Shown here in pieces: positions 1 through 8,495 of a stretch of DNA of 64,000 nucleotides; position 1 is the first letter of the stretch, and the number at the start of each line of letters is the position of its first letter. The DNA lies in assembly GCA_014695255.1 (NCBI GenBank), contig JACJNX010000053.1, forward strand, positions 1 to 64,000, written 5' to 3'. The stretch comes from Cyanobacteria bacterium FACHB-63. GTDB lineage: Bacteria; Cyanobacteriota; Cyanobacteriia; Leptolyngbyales; Leptolyngbyaceae. Position numbers and translations under genes: made by a program. The notes under the pieces are model-generated. The model was not told where the DNA came from. It saw only the letters and a list, made by a program, of their open reading frames with translations, and did not search any database.

Positions 1-110
1 GTTAGACTTTGAAAGATGCGAGGCTTATTTCGCAGACTCTGGTAACTCAGCATCATGACCATTCTAGGCGACAGATCTTATTGTTCAGCGTACCTTATTT
101 CCGATGAAGT

Positions 111-599
111 TTATAACGTCCAAAATTCCCGATGGACTTCCAGAATTTCCTCTGCAACTTCTGGAGTTTCGCCCCAAACTCGAATCGCCTTCTGACCTTG
201 TTGAAAGACCGATCGACAAGGTAAATTCAGCGTCGGATTCTCCGAATGATTGCCTGTCAATTCTAATAACCGAGTTTCCGCAATTCCATAAACCAAACGC
301 CCAATGTTCCCCCAATACAGCGTTCCAGCGCACATGGCGCAAGGTTCAACCGTTGTATAAAGCGTACAGTCCCACAAATACTGTGGACTCAAATTTTGAT
401 ACGCTGTTCGGACGAGCACCGATTCCGCGTGATTGACCGAATCGACGTTGCCCTGCTCGAACAAAACGGTTTCGTGATCTGGTGCGACTAGAATCGCACC
501 GAACGGATGATGACCAAAGGAGCGCGATCGCACGGCAATCTGATTCGCTCGCCGCAAATGTTTCAGCATTTCCTCAAAAGTCGGATCGCGGGTTTCCAT
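111..599 (-). CDS. nucleoside/nucleobase deaminase, CDA fold
   Basis: Zinc-dependent deaminase of the TadA/guanine deaminase/cytidine deaminase superfamily, 162 residues. The zinc site is visible as an HAE motif near residue 58 and a PCAMC motif near residue 88, both spaced as in the family. The substrate (guanine, cytosine, a nucleoside or tRNA adenosine) cannot be read from the sequence. An ATG at 599 shares one base with the tmk stop (TGATG), which suggests translational coupling; a GTG at 602 is the alternative start. It is the second gene of a tmk-deaminase unit. Family assignment is firm, exact reaction is not. Confidence 0.88.
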   Translation of the reverse strand: METRDPTFEEMLKHLRRANQIAVRSRSFGHHPFGAILVAPDHETVLFEQGNVDSVNHAESVLVRTAYQNLSPQYLWDCTLYTTVEPCAMCAGTLYWGNIGRLVYGIAETRLLELTGNHSENPTLNLPCRSVFQQGQKAIRVWGETPEVAEEILEVHREFWTL

Positions 600-1234
600 C
601 ACATCCCCCAGCGCTTTAATGCCTGACTGAGTACAGCTTTAACTTGTCCTGCCACCGTTAACTCGCTGCCGCTCCCATCAATGCGAACAATGCGATCGGA
701 GTTTTCCTGCGCCAGTGCTGCGAATCCCTGCCGGACTCGATGATGAAACTCAAGACTGGCTTGCTCGATGCGGTCGCGCTTTCCTCGCTGTTTCATTCGC
801 TCGAACCCAGCTTCGACATCGATATCGAGCCAAATCGTTAGATTACTTTGTAGTCCATCGGTTGCCACCTGATTGAGTTGGTCGATTAAGGTGCGATCTA
901 AACCGCGACCGTAACCTTGATAAGCGATCGTCGAATCAGTGTAGCGGTCGCACAAAATGATCGCGCCTCGTTCTAAATGCGGACGCAAAAAGGTTTCGAC
1001 GTGCTGAGCGCGATCGGCAGCATATAAGAGCAACTCAGCGCGATCGTGAATCAGCTCTTCGTCACTGTGCAGTAAAAGTTGACGAATGCCTCCGCCGAGT
1101 TGAGTCCCGCCCGGTTCGCGGGTGGAAATTACCTCTACTGAAACACTGCTGGTTAACCATTGGCGCAATCGTTCAAGCTGCGTCGTCTTGCCACAGCCTT
1201 CTATTCCTTCAAAGACAATCAATTTTCCACTCAT
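599..1234 (-). CDS. tmk: thymidylate kinase
   Basis: Phosphorylates dTMP to dTDP in the cytoplasm for DNA synthesis. The 211-residue length is normal. The P-loop GIEGCGKTT lies at residues 10-18, a DRYTDST motif follows near residue 98, and a lid-type segment rich in Arg and Lys (ERMKQRGKRDR) lies near residue 146. The stop codon overlaps the start of the downstream deaminase, so the two are probably cotranscribed. In many bacteria tmk is followed by holB; here a deaminase takes that place. Start ATG at 1234. Confidence 0.95.
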   Translation of the reverse strand: MSGKLIVFEGIEGCGKTTQLERLRQWLTSSVSVEVISTREPGGTQLGGGIRQLLLHSDEELIHDRAELLLYAADRAQHVETFLRPHLERGAIILCDRYTDSTIAYQGYGRGLDRTLIDQLNQVATDGLQSNLTIWLDIDVEAGFERMKQRGKRDRIEQASLEFHHRVRQGFAALAQENSDRIVRIDGSGSELTVAGQVKAVLSQALKRWGM

Positions 1235-1403
1235 CTTAAACCCACGTCAGTTCCGATCCTCTAGCGTATTTCAAATTAAATGCTTTCTATTCGATCTCCG
1301 CAGAATAGATCACTTTTGAGGTTATCCGCTATAAAGGGGCTAGAACGATTTGTCACCAAGAGTGCCATGCTCTAGATAAGAACTACGCAAACTGCTAGCT
1401 GTA

Positions 1404-1419
1404 CTGGTCTGGAGACCAG
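1404..1419 (+). other. short perfect hairpin in leader of 1520 gene
   Basis: CTGGTC (1404-1409), loop TGGA, GACCAG (1414-1419) form a perfect 6-bp stem inside the 285-bp gap 1235-1519, about 100 bp upstream of the small protein gene at 1520. The heptamer GACCAGA recurs at 1443-1450. It could be part of a 5' UTR structure; there is no T-run, so it is not a standard terminator. Apart from this hairpin I see no gene in 1235-1519. Confidence 0.3.
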
Positions 1420-1519
1420 ATTAAAATTTACGGGCAGATACCTAGACCAGAGGATCGTTTTAGCGTAGGTTGGTAACGGAGAAAGTGAAGATTCACTTGT
1501 CACAAGATTGGGGTTTGCT

Positions 1520-1867
1520 ATGGCTCGTTACACCTGTCTATTCACTGTTGGAGTCCCAATGCAGAATCTCCAGCCGCTGTTGAATCAGACGCTGAAATCC
1601 TGCAACCTGGATGTCATTTACGCGACAGAAGACTATATGATGGCGCGTGAAATTCCAGGGAAAGTGGCATTTCCAAAGCTGGTTACAGTGGAGGTGCTGA
1701 TTGATAAGACAACGGCAACCGACCAAGAAACTCGGATGAATTTTGTCGTTAAGAACGAAGAGCTACCGCTCCAAGTCGAGAATCACTGTCGCAAAATGTA
1801 TAACTTGGTGAGCCAGGCGATCAGCGAAAATCAGGGCTGGAATTTGATTGAAACGGTAACGGGCTGA
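1520..1867 (+). CDS. conserved cyanobacterial protein of unknown function
   Basis: Small soluble protein of 115 residues starting MARYTCLFTVGV. No signal peptide, membrane segment or catalytic motif is visible. I recognise the general look of a conserved cyanobacterial hypothetical but no named domain. ATG at 1520 is preferred over an in-frame TTG at 1508 because the Met-Ala start fits better and TTG has no clear ribosome site. It is a single-gene unit with a long leader and ends at a strong bidirectional terminator shared with the FHA gene. Confidence 0.75.
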   Translation: MARYTCLFTVGVPMQNLQPLLNQTLKSCNLDVIYATEDYMMAREIPGKVAFPKLVTVEVLIDKTTATDQETRMNFVVKNEELPLQVENHCRKMYNLVSQAISENQGWNLIETVTG

Positions 1868-1878
1868 TTCTTTGAACT

Positions 1879-1918
1879 AAAAAACTCCGATCTTCTACTG
1901 GGGAGATCGGAGTTTTTT
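1879..1918. terminator. bidirectional Rho-independent terminator
   Basis: A 15-bp perfect stem with a 10-nt loop: arms 1879-1893 and 1904-1918, with an A-run on the left and a T-run on the right. It sits between the convergent genes ending at 1867 (+) and 1920 (-), so it can terminate both. Confidence 0.9.
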
Positions 1919-1919
1919 C

Positions 1920-2348
1920 TTACTCTTCGTCTTCTGGATCACCAACCATATTCGGGCTGATCAAGGTAATGTCAAATTCATCGGGTGGAACCGTCAGCAC
2001 CGCATCCCGTTTTAGCAAGTAATAGATGGCGCGGACTTGAGGACCAAAAACAATCTCATCTTGGTTACGGAGGTCGCATTGTTGCAGCTTACGACCGTTA
2101 ATCAAAAGCCCGTTCGCACTCGGCTTGCCTTTGAGGTTGCCATCGACAATTCGGTAATAGTGGGTTCCGTCTTCATTGGGAAGCTGAAGCAGGGTGGCAT
2201 GACGACGAGAGACAAACTGTGACACTAAGCGAATATCGCACTTCGCGTCACGTCCGATCGAATAAACCGGGGCATCTAACACAAACTCCCGGCGACCCTT
2301 ATCGTCTTCGATAATGATGAGATGGTTTTGATGCGGTTCTGAAGGCAT
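1920..2348 (-). CDS. FHA domain protein
   Basis: Phosphothreonine-binding forkhead-associated domain protein, 142 residues. The FHA core is clear: IGRDAKCDIRL, then SRRHATLL, then SANGLLINGRKL, covering roughly residues 29-92. Such proteins usually read Ser/Thr kinase signals; two such kinases lie elsewhere in this window, but a partnership is only conjecture. The ATG at 2348 is chosen; a GTG at 2354 is two codons upstream. The C-terminus is acidic (DPEDEE). Confidence 0.9.
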   Translation of the reverse strand: MPSEPHQNHLIIIEDDKGRREFVLDAPVYSIGRDAKCDIRLVSQFVSRRHATLLQLPNEDGTHYYRIVDGNLKGKPSANGLLINGRKLQQCDLRNQDEIVFGPQVRAIYYLLKRDAVLTVPPDEFDITLISPNMVGDPEDEE

Positions 2349-2519
2349 TGACACTCAAATTAAGGGATTGGGTGAACGGCAGGAAGGATCTATCCTAAAA
2401 AAGATAAATTTATTTTATGCGAAGCAACGCAGTACGAGTATCGACATCCGCTCAAGCTGTGTGTACTTCAGTGTTTCATTGTAATGAATTAGGCTGATTA
2501 CGATCGATCATTAAATCGT

Positions 2520-4868
2520 TTATGCCTCACTCAATGTAACTGATTCTGGTCGTTCTGACGATTTTGAAAAACGTCGTAATAATAGTGAATTGGTGACAAC
2601 ACTAACGGAGCTAAATGCCATAAATGCGCCTGCGGCGGCAGGGCTGAGCAAAATGCCAAATGCAGGCAGTAAAAGACCTGCGGCGATCGGGATTCCAAGT
2701 AAGTTATAGGCGAATGCCCAGAATAAGTTCTGCTGAATTTTGGCAAAGGTGGCGCGACTGAGGCGGATAGATTCAACGACATCGCTGAGGCGATCGCGCA
2801 TGAGAACGATTCCTGCGGTTTCGATCGCGACATCGGTTCCCGATTTGAGCGCGATGCCGACATCGGCTTGCGCGAGGGCAGGTGCGTCGTTGATGCCGTC
2901 TCCAACCATACCAACACAGTGACCTTCGGCTTGCAGTTGGGCGATCGCGCTAGCTTTTCCTTCGGGCGGAATCTCTGCAAAGACATCAGATAATCCAAGA
3001 TTTGCCGCGATCGCCTGAGCGGTTGAGGTGCGATCGCCGCTAAGCATCAAGACCCGCAGATGTAAGTCCTTTAGAGCTTTGATCGTCGATTGAGCATCAG
3101 GTCTGAGCGCATCTGAGACTGCGATGATGCCAATGAGAGTTTCAGTGCCAACATAGACGATCGTTTTTCCTGCTGCTGCAAGTTGGTCAGCTTGCGATTG
3201 GGCAGTTTCAGAAATCGCGATGTGGTTATTCTCAAGCCATTTTGCGGTTCCAAGAAATACGGGTTGCTGAACCGAGTCGATCTCGACGTTTGCCGAAATT
3301 CCGAATCCTGCCTGCGTGTAAAAGTCTTGTGCCGGAAGTAGAGGTAGGGTTTCAGCAGCTTTTAGAATTGCGGCAGCAAGCGGATGACGGGTTCCACTTT
3401 CGACCGTGGCGGCGATTTGTAGGACACTATCACTCTCAAGTTCGATCACATCGGTGACAACAGGTTTTCCAGTCGTGAGCGTTCCAGTTTTGTCAAAGAC
3501 GATCGTATCGAGATGATGCACTTGCTCTAGGACATCTCCACCTCGAATCAGTAATCCGCGTTCGGCTCCAATGCCGGAACCGACGAGGATTGCAGTCGGC
3601 GTTGCGAGTCCCAAAGCGCAAGGACAGGCAATGACAAGGACAGCGATCGCTAACTTCAAACTCAGCAGCATCGGTGAGGGATGTGGCATCATGCCCATAT
3701 CGTGAGCGTGTTCGATGCCGATCGTCCACTGCGGTAGATTTGTCCAGATCTTGGTGCCGATGAATTCCCAGAATAAGAAAGTACAAAGCGCGATCGACAA
3801 CACGCCATAAGTAAAGTAGCCTGCGATCGTATCGGCTAACTTTTGAATTGGAGCTTTGCGAGCTTGAGCCGATTCGACTAAATCAATAATTCGAGCCAAA
3901 GTAGTGTCTTTGCCGACTCGCGTGACTCGAACGGCGATCGCGCCCGATTGATTCATGGTTCCAGCCGCAACGAGATCCCCGACTTGCTTTTGCACAGGAA
4001 TCGATTCACCTGTTAATAAGGATTCGTCGATCGTCGTTTCACCTAGAACGATCTCACCATCCACCGGGATCTGTTCACTCGGTAAAACTTGCAGCCATTC
4101 GCCAACTCGAATATGAGCGATCGGAATCTCGATTCCTGTTTGAGTCGCGCCATTTTTGCCGATCAGTCTTGCCGATCGCGGTTGCAGAGCAACCAGGGAT
4201 TGAAAAGCGGCGGCAGCTTGTCCGCGTGCGCGTTGTTCGAGAGTTCTTCCGAGTAAGATAAACCCGACTAGCATCACAGGCTCATCGAAAAAGCATTCCC
4301 ATCCAAGTTGCGGGAGGATCAAGGCAACGAAACTTGCGGTAAAGGCTGTGAGTGTTCCCAAACTCACCAGCGTATTCATATTCGGTGCATTGCGGCGGAG
4401 TCCTTGCCAGCCGTCTATGATCATCGATCGACCGGGAAAGATCAGCGCGGCGATCGCCAGCCCACAGTGAAACCAGACATTACTCAGTCCAAGAATTCCA
4501 ATATGAAGATGTCCGATCGTTGAGAAAACGAGCAGTAGGATCGCGATCGCGAGTTGTTTCGTTTGCCGCTGCATGTCTGCTTGACGGCGTTCTGCGAGAT
4601 CAGGAGTGTCGGAACTTTCTCCGGTGCGTGGCTGACTTGGGAAGCCTGCTTCAGTGAGTTTGAGAGCGAGATTATTGGGATCGATCGACGGCTCACATTC
4701 GACGGTGGCGAGTTCCGTCACCAAATTGACCGTGGCAGATTTGACTCCCGGTTGTTGAGTCAGTTGTTTCTCGACGGCTCTGACGCATCCGGCACACTTC
4801 ATTCCGGTGACATCGAGGGTAATCGTCTCGATTGATTCGTCTGTAGGGGGTAAAACGGTTTGCGACAA
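2520..4868 (-). CDS. copper-transporting P1B-type ATPase
   Basis: ATP-driven Cu+ transporter in the cytoplasmic or thylakoid membrane (CopA/PacS/CtaA family), 782 residues. In order: N-terminal heavy-metal domain with CxxC (Cys25, Cys28), membrane helices, TGES actuator loop, CPC metal-binding motif near residue 415, DKTGT phosphorylation site near 457, an HP motif (RHPL) and GDGIND near 656. The late helices carry YN and MxxSS motifs, as in Cu+ ATPases. The loop before the CPC helix is His/Met-rich. The start is a TTG with GGAG about 9 nt upstream. PacS versus CtaA cannot be separated without a tree. Confidence 0.93.
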   Translation of the reverse strand: MSQTVLPPTDESIETITLDVTGMKCAGCVRAVEKQLTQQPGVKSATVNLVTELATVECEPSIDPNNLALKLTEAGFPSQPRTGESSDTPDLAERRQADMQRQTKQLAIAILLLVFSTIGHLHIGILGLSNVWFHCGLAIAALIFPGRSMIIDGWQGLRRNAPNMNTLVSLGTLTAFTASFVALILPQLGWECFFDEPVMLVGFILLGRTLEQRARGQAAAAFQSLVALQPRSARLIGKNGATQTGIEIPIAHIRVGEWLQVLPSEQIPVDGEIVLGETTIDESLLTGESIPVQKQVGDLVAAGTMNQSGAIAVRVTRVGKDTTLARIIDLVESAQARKAPIQKLADTIAGYFTYGVLSIALCTFLFWEFIGTKIWTNLPQWTIGIEHAHDMGMMPHPSPMLLSLKLAIAVLVIACPCALGLATPTAILVGSGIGAERGLLIRGGDVLEQVHHLDTIVFDKTGTLTTGKPVVTDVIELESDSVLQIAATVESGTRHPLAAAILKAAETLPLLPAQDFYTQAGFGISANVEIDSVQQPVFLGTAKWLENNHIAISETAQSQADQLAAAGKTIVYVGTETLIGIIAVSDALRPDAQSTIKALKDLHLRVLMLSGDRTSTAQAIAANLGLSDVFAEIPPEGKASAIAQLQAEGHCVGMVGDGINDAPALAQADVGIALKSGTDVAIETAGIVLMRDRLSDVVESIRLSRATFAKIQQNLFWAFAYNLLGIPIAAGLLLPAFGILLSPAAAGAFMAFSSVSVVTNSLLLRRFSKSSERPESVTLSEA

Positions 4869-4957
4869 GATCCAACGCTCCGATCAAAGACATCTCCTTT
4901 CTTGAGCGTAGAAGAAGTTTTACCGGATTGGTCATTTTTTTTGAATCTCGTTAGGGT

Positions 4958-5140
4958 TTAGTCCTTCAGAGTGTCACGACGGAACCAGAGAAAATAAACG
5001 ACTAGCCCAATCTGAACTGGGACGAGAATAAGATAATTTCTAAGAATTGGATTGATGTCGAGTGAGGAAAAGGCGTTGAAGTAGCCCATTCCCAGAACGC
5101 TGTAAAAGAACAGAAGCGAGGATTTTGAAAGTTTCCGCAT
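4958..5140 (-). CDS. small membrane protein, unknown function
   Basis: 60 residues with a basic N-terminus (MRKLSKSS), then two hydrophobic stretches (about residues 8-25 and 35-52) and a short charged tail, a typical two-helix small membrane protein. An AGG lies about 8 nt upstream of the ATG. It lies between the copper ATPase and the TM2 gene on the same strand. No family recognised. It could be spurious, but the amino-acid composition is coherent. Confidence 0.5.
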   Translation of the reverse strand: MRKLSKSSLLFFYSVLGMGYFNAFSSLDINPILRNYLILVPVQIGLVVYFLWFRRDTLKD

Positions 5141-5259
5141 TGTCGAGACCTAAGAGAATCCAATGCAGCCTAATTTCGATCGTCAAAACTAGACTGCATT
5201 ACTAAGCTACCCTTGTGTTGAAGCTACCTTTGTTAGAACCAACTTGTTAGAATCAACTG

Positions 5260-5523
5260 TTAAAACCAACCTTTTTTGCTGGTGATGTAGGTGCTAACAA
5301 ATTCATCATCGCTCTTGGTAAGGTAAATGATGCCTTCTACGATTCCGATAATTGATGTCACCATTGCACCAAGTCCGCAGGTTAGAAAGGTTGCAGCTAA
5401 GATAATTAGCCCTTCGGTTGTGTAACCCAAAATAAATTTGTGTACACCAAGGCTTCCTAGCAAAATACCGCAGATGCCTGCTGCGATCTTCTTGCTTGCA
5501 TCACCAGAAGTTCCACTTGTCAT
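5260..5523 (-). CDS. TM2 domain protein
   Basis: 87 residues with two hydrophobic helices (about 15-30 and 38-68), a GVHKFILGY motif in the first half and a charged end: the TM2 domain family, whose function is not established. The ribosome site AAGGAG lies just upstream of the ATG at 5523. It is probably a single-gene unit. Confidence 0.85.
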   Translation of the reverse strand: MTSGTSGDASKKIAAGICGILLGSLGVHKFILGYTTEGLIILAATFLTCGLGAMVTSIIGIVEGIIYLTKSDDEFVSTYITSKKGWF

Positions 5524-5599
5524 ACTTTCTCCTTTTGAAGCTCATGTCTATCTGCTGGCAGTGTACCCTAACCCCAAGAAATACCTACACAGGAGACAC

Positions 5600-5628
5600 T
5601 TGACAAAGTTTACAGACGTAACTGTGAT
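5600..5628 (+). promoter_or_regulatory. sigma70-type promoter for the 5713 gene
   Basis: Perfect -35 TTGACA at 5600-5605, 17-bp spacer, -10 TGTGAT at 5623-5628 (4 of 6 to TATAAT), upstream of the plus-strand gene at 5713, implying a leader of about 78 nt. Identified by sequence match only. Confidence 0.5.
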
Positions 5629-5712
5629 ATTACTGAGAAGCTGTGTGAACGGTTCAACCGCAGGATTGGTGAGATAATTTGCTAAAACGATCGCCGACGA
5701 TCGCCCACCAAG

Positions 5713-6108
5713 ATGCGCCCCATGAAAGGATTGATTCAATATCTTTATAAAATCAAACCCAGTAAAGCGGTTCTCTGGTGCTATCTCATTTGGTATCTAG
5801 TTACGGTTTACTTTTACTTCGATCCGTCACCCAAGCTCTGGATCAACTCGATCGGCATTAGCGCCGTGATTGGAACAGGGTTGCTCTTAAGCGTGTCCCC
5901 TCAAAGCAGGCGCGATCGCTGGCAAACATTCAGGCTATATCTGATGCCATTTTGTGTTTCGAGTTTCGCAGCGCTAACGAAGGGACAAGATTTCATCGTA
6001 ATTCTGTCGCCAAGAATCGAAGAAACGATCGTCGCGATCGCGCTTTGTGTAATGTTTTTAGGAATAATCCTGCTGGTCAAGAATCAATTGAACGATATCG
6101 ATCGTTAA
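5713..6108 (+). CDS. small multi-spanning membrane protein, unknown
   Basis: 131 residues with about four hydrophobic segments (roughly 20-37, 45-62, 76-92 and 108-125). No known motif. ATG at 5713, with a second ATG at 5722 (MKGLIQYLY) equally possible. Its last 51 bases overlap the 3' end of the convergent Uma2 gene, so both ends share sequence on opposite strands. Confidence 0.65.
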   Translation: MRPMKGLIQYLYKIKPSKAVLWCYLIWYLVTVYFYFDPSPKLWINSIGISAVIGTGLLLSVSPQSRRDRWQTFRLYLMPFCVSSFAALTKGQDFIVILSPRIEETIVAIALCVMFLGIILLVKNQLNDIDR

Positions 6109-6831
6109 TCCCAACGAACCCGCTATCTGCTCCGCACTGAGTCCTAACGCGAACAATCGCGGCACGGCTTCCCGCAGGGTTTGTTCTGCCTGTTCTGCAC
6201 GTAGCCGTTCCTGTTCTGCACGTAACCGTTCTTGCTCTGCGCGTTGCTCCAATTCCACAGAACTCAGAAATCGTCGTCCATCCGGGCGATATACCACTAA
6301 TTCTGTTCTCGGTTGCCACTCAAAGCGAATCCCTAGACGTGGACTGATCCAACTAGACATCTGCGGAATTGGAATCAAAGATGATCCTTGCCGTTGCCAA
6401 CCTTCCAAGGCGAAGTCATCGGGCTCATAGATGTAATATTCCTCTACTCCGTATTGCTCATAAAAGCGAAACTTAGACTGCATCGCCTCAATGGCATTTC
6501 GGGTTTTGTTACTGTCGGATAGAACTTCAAACACAACTTGAAATGGCAGGTTGTCTTCTTGCCATTGCTTATAGGAACGCCGCGCTCCTTTGGGTCTGCC
6601 AAAGACAATCATTACATCGGGAGCTTGATGTGGCACAGGGAATTGCTTCACTTTCACCGGGTACCAAAATAAGTCAGCGGCAATGAAGACATCAGATCGA
6701 TCGGCAAACAGAATCTCCAGATTTTCCTTGAGCATGACAATCCAACGGTATTGCTCAGTATTTTCTGCCATTGGTTTGCCGTCGCCGGAAGGGTAGAGAA
6801 GATCTTCACTGAGATCAAGAGAGGTACTCAT
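6058..6831 (-). CDS. Uma2-family (DUF820) PD-(D/E)XK protein
   Basis: 257-residue member of the Uma2/DUF820 family, a restriction-endonuclease fold widely expanded in cyanobacteria, with no established biological role. The core is visible as PDVMIVFG, then VVFEVLSDSNKTRN, then YYIYEPDDFALEGW. The C-terminal third carries an EQERLRA-type heptad repeat (6182-6250 on DNA, unit about 21 bp), predicted coiled coil. Start at ATG 6831 (MSTSLDL); the longer form from 6882 would overlap the upstream protease gene and has a poorer start. Confidence 0.85.
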   Translation of the reverse strand: MSTSLDLSEDLLYPSGDGKPMAENTEQYRWIVMLKENLEILFADRSDVFIAADLFWYPVKVKQFPVPHQAPDVMIVFGRPKGARRSYKQWQEDNLPFQVVFEVLSDSNKTRNAIEAMQSKFRFYEQYGVEEYYIYEPDDFALEGWQRQGSSLIPIPQMSSWISPRLGIRFEWQPRTELVVYRPDGRRFLSSVELEQRAEQERLRAEQERLRAEQAEQTLREAVPRLFALGLSAEQIAGSLGLTIDIVQLILDQQDYS

Positions 6832-6862
6832 AGTCGCTGCCTCCAAGTGAGTCTGCCAAATT

Positions 6863-8368
6863 TCAGCTTGCGGAACTGCCAAGTAAGAACAATGCTAACA
6901 AGGTTCCACTATTCCACAGCGCATGAAGTAACACTGATGCCATGAGATTTTGCGTCCGGGTGTAAACAAATCCGAGAATTACACCCAACACGGTTAAGGG
7001 CAGAACTTCAGATAAACTCAAATGCACGATCGCAAAGATCAAGCCGCTAATTAAAATCGCTTGCCAAGTGGTGAAATACTTCGTCAATGAAGGCAAGAGA
7101 AATCCTCGGAAAAACGTTTCCTCAAATAATGGAGCCGCGATCGCTGCCGTGACAAAAAATAGAACGAGCGCGATCGAATCTCGACCCTCAAGCGCGATCG
7201 ACAAGAGCGGATTACTGCCGCCGCGACCCTGCCAAATCTTGTCATTGATCCAAGAGATTCCTGCAACTAGCGGGTAAGCTGCTGCATATCCACCCACACC
7301 CCAAAGCAACCAGCGACCCTTTAGGCTAAAGCGAAACCAGTTATTCTCAAGCGGCAAAAACTTCCGAACTGAGAAATACAAAACGCTAAGTCCACCTGCG
7401 GCAAGCAGTAGATAAGTGAAGAAAGCGAGAAACGCACGATCGCGCACAGTAAAGGTCGTCGGATCAAACTGAAATGCTGTTCTTGCCGCCAACAATCCGA
7501 GCGGGACAATCACCTGTCCGATCAGCAGTTGCCCAACGGCAAAGAATCCAACCACTAACACCTGCCAAGTAATCTCAAAATCCCAAGGCACTGCCCATCG
7601 GATTGAGTTCGTTCCCAACAGTAAGGATTGGTCGCGCTTGAGCAGCCATTGTCCTACTAGAATGACCAGCACCCCAAAACCAACAATCAGCGCGATCGCC
7701 GGAACCGCATTAGCGCTGACCCATTTCACTAAAGCCTGCTGAGAGGCTTCCTGTTCTGCACTGCGAAGGTCAGTGAGTGCATCCGATCGCTGTTCTAGGG
7801 TGTAGAGTTTTTCGAGCGATCGATTACGGAACCAGCCTGTGAGATTTTGCTTCAGAATCGACTCAGCTCTGGGTGGCAATGTATTCTGCCACAGTGCGGT
7901 TAAGGTATCCGCCGTTGTTTTGAGATTGCGGCTTTTTTGAGTTTGCGGAGCGGTGAGATTTGCCCAGCTTTTGAGTGCTGCATCGACTTGATTTTGTTGA
8001 GCCTGAAGAATGCCAATTCTGACATCAAGCTCATCGCGTAATGTCACTTGTTTTGCAAGTTCCGTCGTTAAGGCTTTAGCAGAATCGGAGTCTGATTCAA
8101 TTTGGGTTTGAGCCGTGGAGATTCCTTTTTCAACCGACGATCGTGTTTTTTGATACGCCTCTAGCGCAGTTTTCTGAGGGTTGCGATCGGTCAAGGCGGC
8201 GGTATTGGAATCGCCTTGATACTGCGCGGCTTGGAGCAGTAAATCTGTCTGAGAAAGTTCCAATCGACTTTGAAATTGAGGTTGATTCCAACTGCCAATT
8301 AGATCAAGCGCGATGGCCGCGACTGCAACTAAGGTCAAACCCCACAATAAAATCCGCTTCGGTGTCAT
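6863..8368 (-). CDS. CPBP-family intramembrane metalloprotease
   Basis: 501-residue membrane protein with a C-terminal CPBP (CAAX protease/bacteriocin-processing) domain. Catalytic motifs are EETFFRG near residue 416, FAIVHLSL, and a final LLHALWNS. Before that lie an N-terminal anchor helix, a long soluble coiled-coil-like segment (about residues 30-200, rich in Gln, Thr and Leu) and several membrane helices. Cyanobacteria usually carry several CPBP proteins; substrates are unknown. The Uma2 gene follows closely on the same strand. Confidence 0.88.
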   Translation of the reverse strand: MTPKRILLWGLTLVAVAAIALDLIGSWNQPQFQSRLELSQTDLLLQAAQYQGDSNTAALTDRNPQKTALEAYQKTRSSVEKGISTAQTQIESDSDSAKALTTELAKQVTLRDELDVRIGILQAQQNQVDAALKSWANLTAPQTQKSRNLKTTADTLTALWQNTLPPRAESILKQNLTGWFRNRSLEKLYTLEQRSDALTDLRSAEQEASQQALVKWVSANAVPAIALIVGFGVLVILVGQWLLKRDQSLLLGTNSIRWAVPWDFEITWQVLVVGFFAVGQLLIGQVIVPLGLLAARTAFQFDPTTFTVRDRAFLAFFTYLLLAAGGLSVLYFSVRKFLPLENNWFRFSLKGRWLLWGVGGYAAAYPLVAGISWINDKIWQGRGGSNPLLSIALEGRDSIALVLFFVTAAIAAPLFEETFFRGFLLPSLTKYFTTWQAILISGLIFAIVHLSLSEVLPLTVLGVILGFVYTRTQNLMASVLLHALWNSGTLLALFLLGSSAS

Positions 8369-8495
8369 GCCAGTCCCTTAAAGTGTCTTCCCGTTATTCT
8401 AGGGAACTCAGAGCGCGATCGCGCTGAATCACGATCGTACTTTCGCCACCCGAACACGATAAAATCAGGCTGACTTTTTGCCCTAAACAACTTCT

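Noticed and set aside
1-58. Short open frame ending in TGA at 56-58, possible tail of an upstream gene
   Set aside because: Only 18 codons are visible and no motif can be judged.
104-436. Open frame on the + strand opposite the deaminase
   Set aside because: Antisense shadow of a clear gene with no ribosome site or family likeness.
4693-4935. ATG frame with AAGGAG over the copper ATPase start
   Set aside because: Different frame from the ATPase, and its peptide has no sensible composition; the ATPase TTG fits better.
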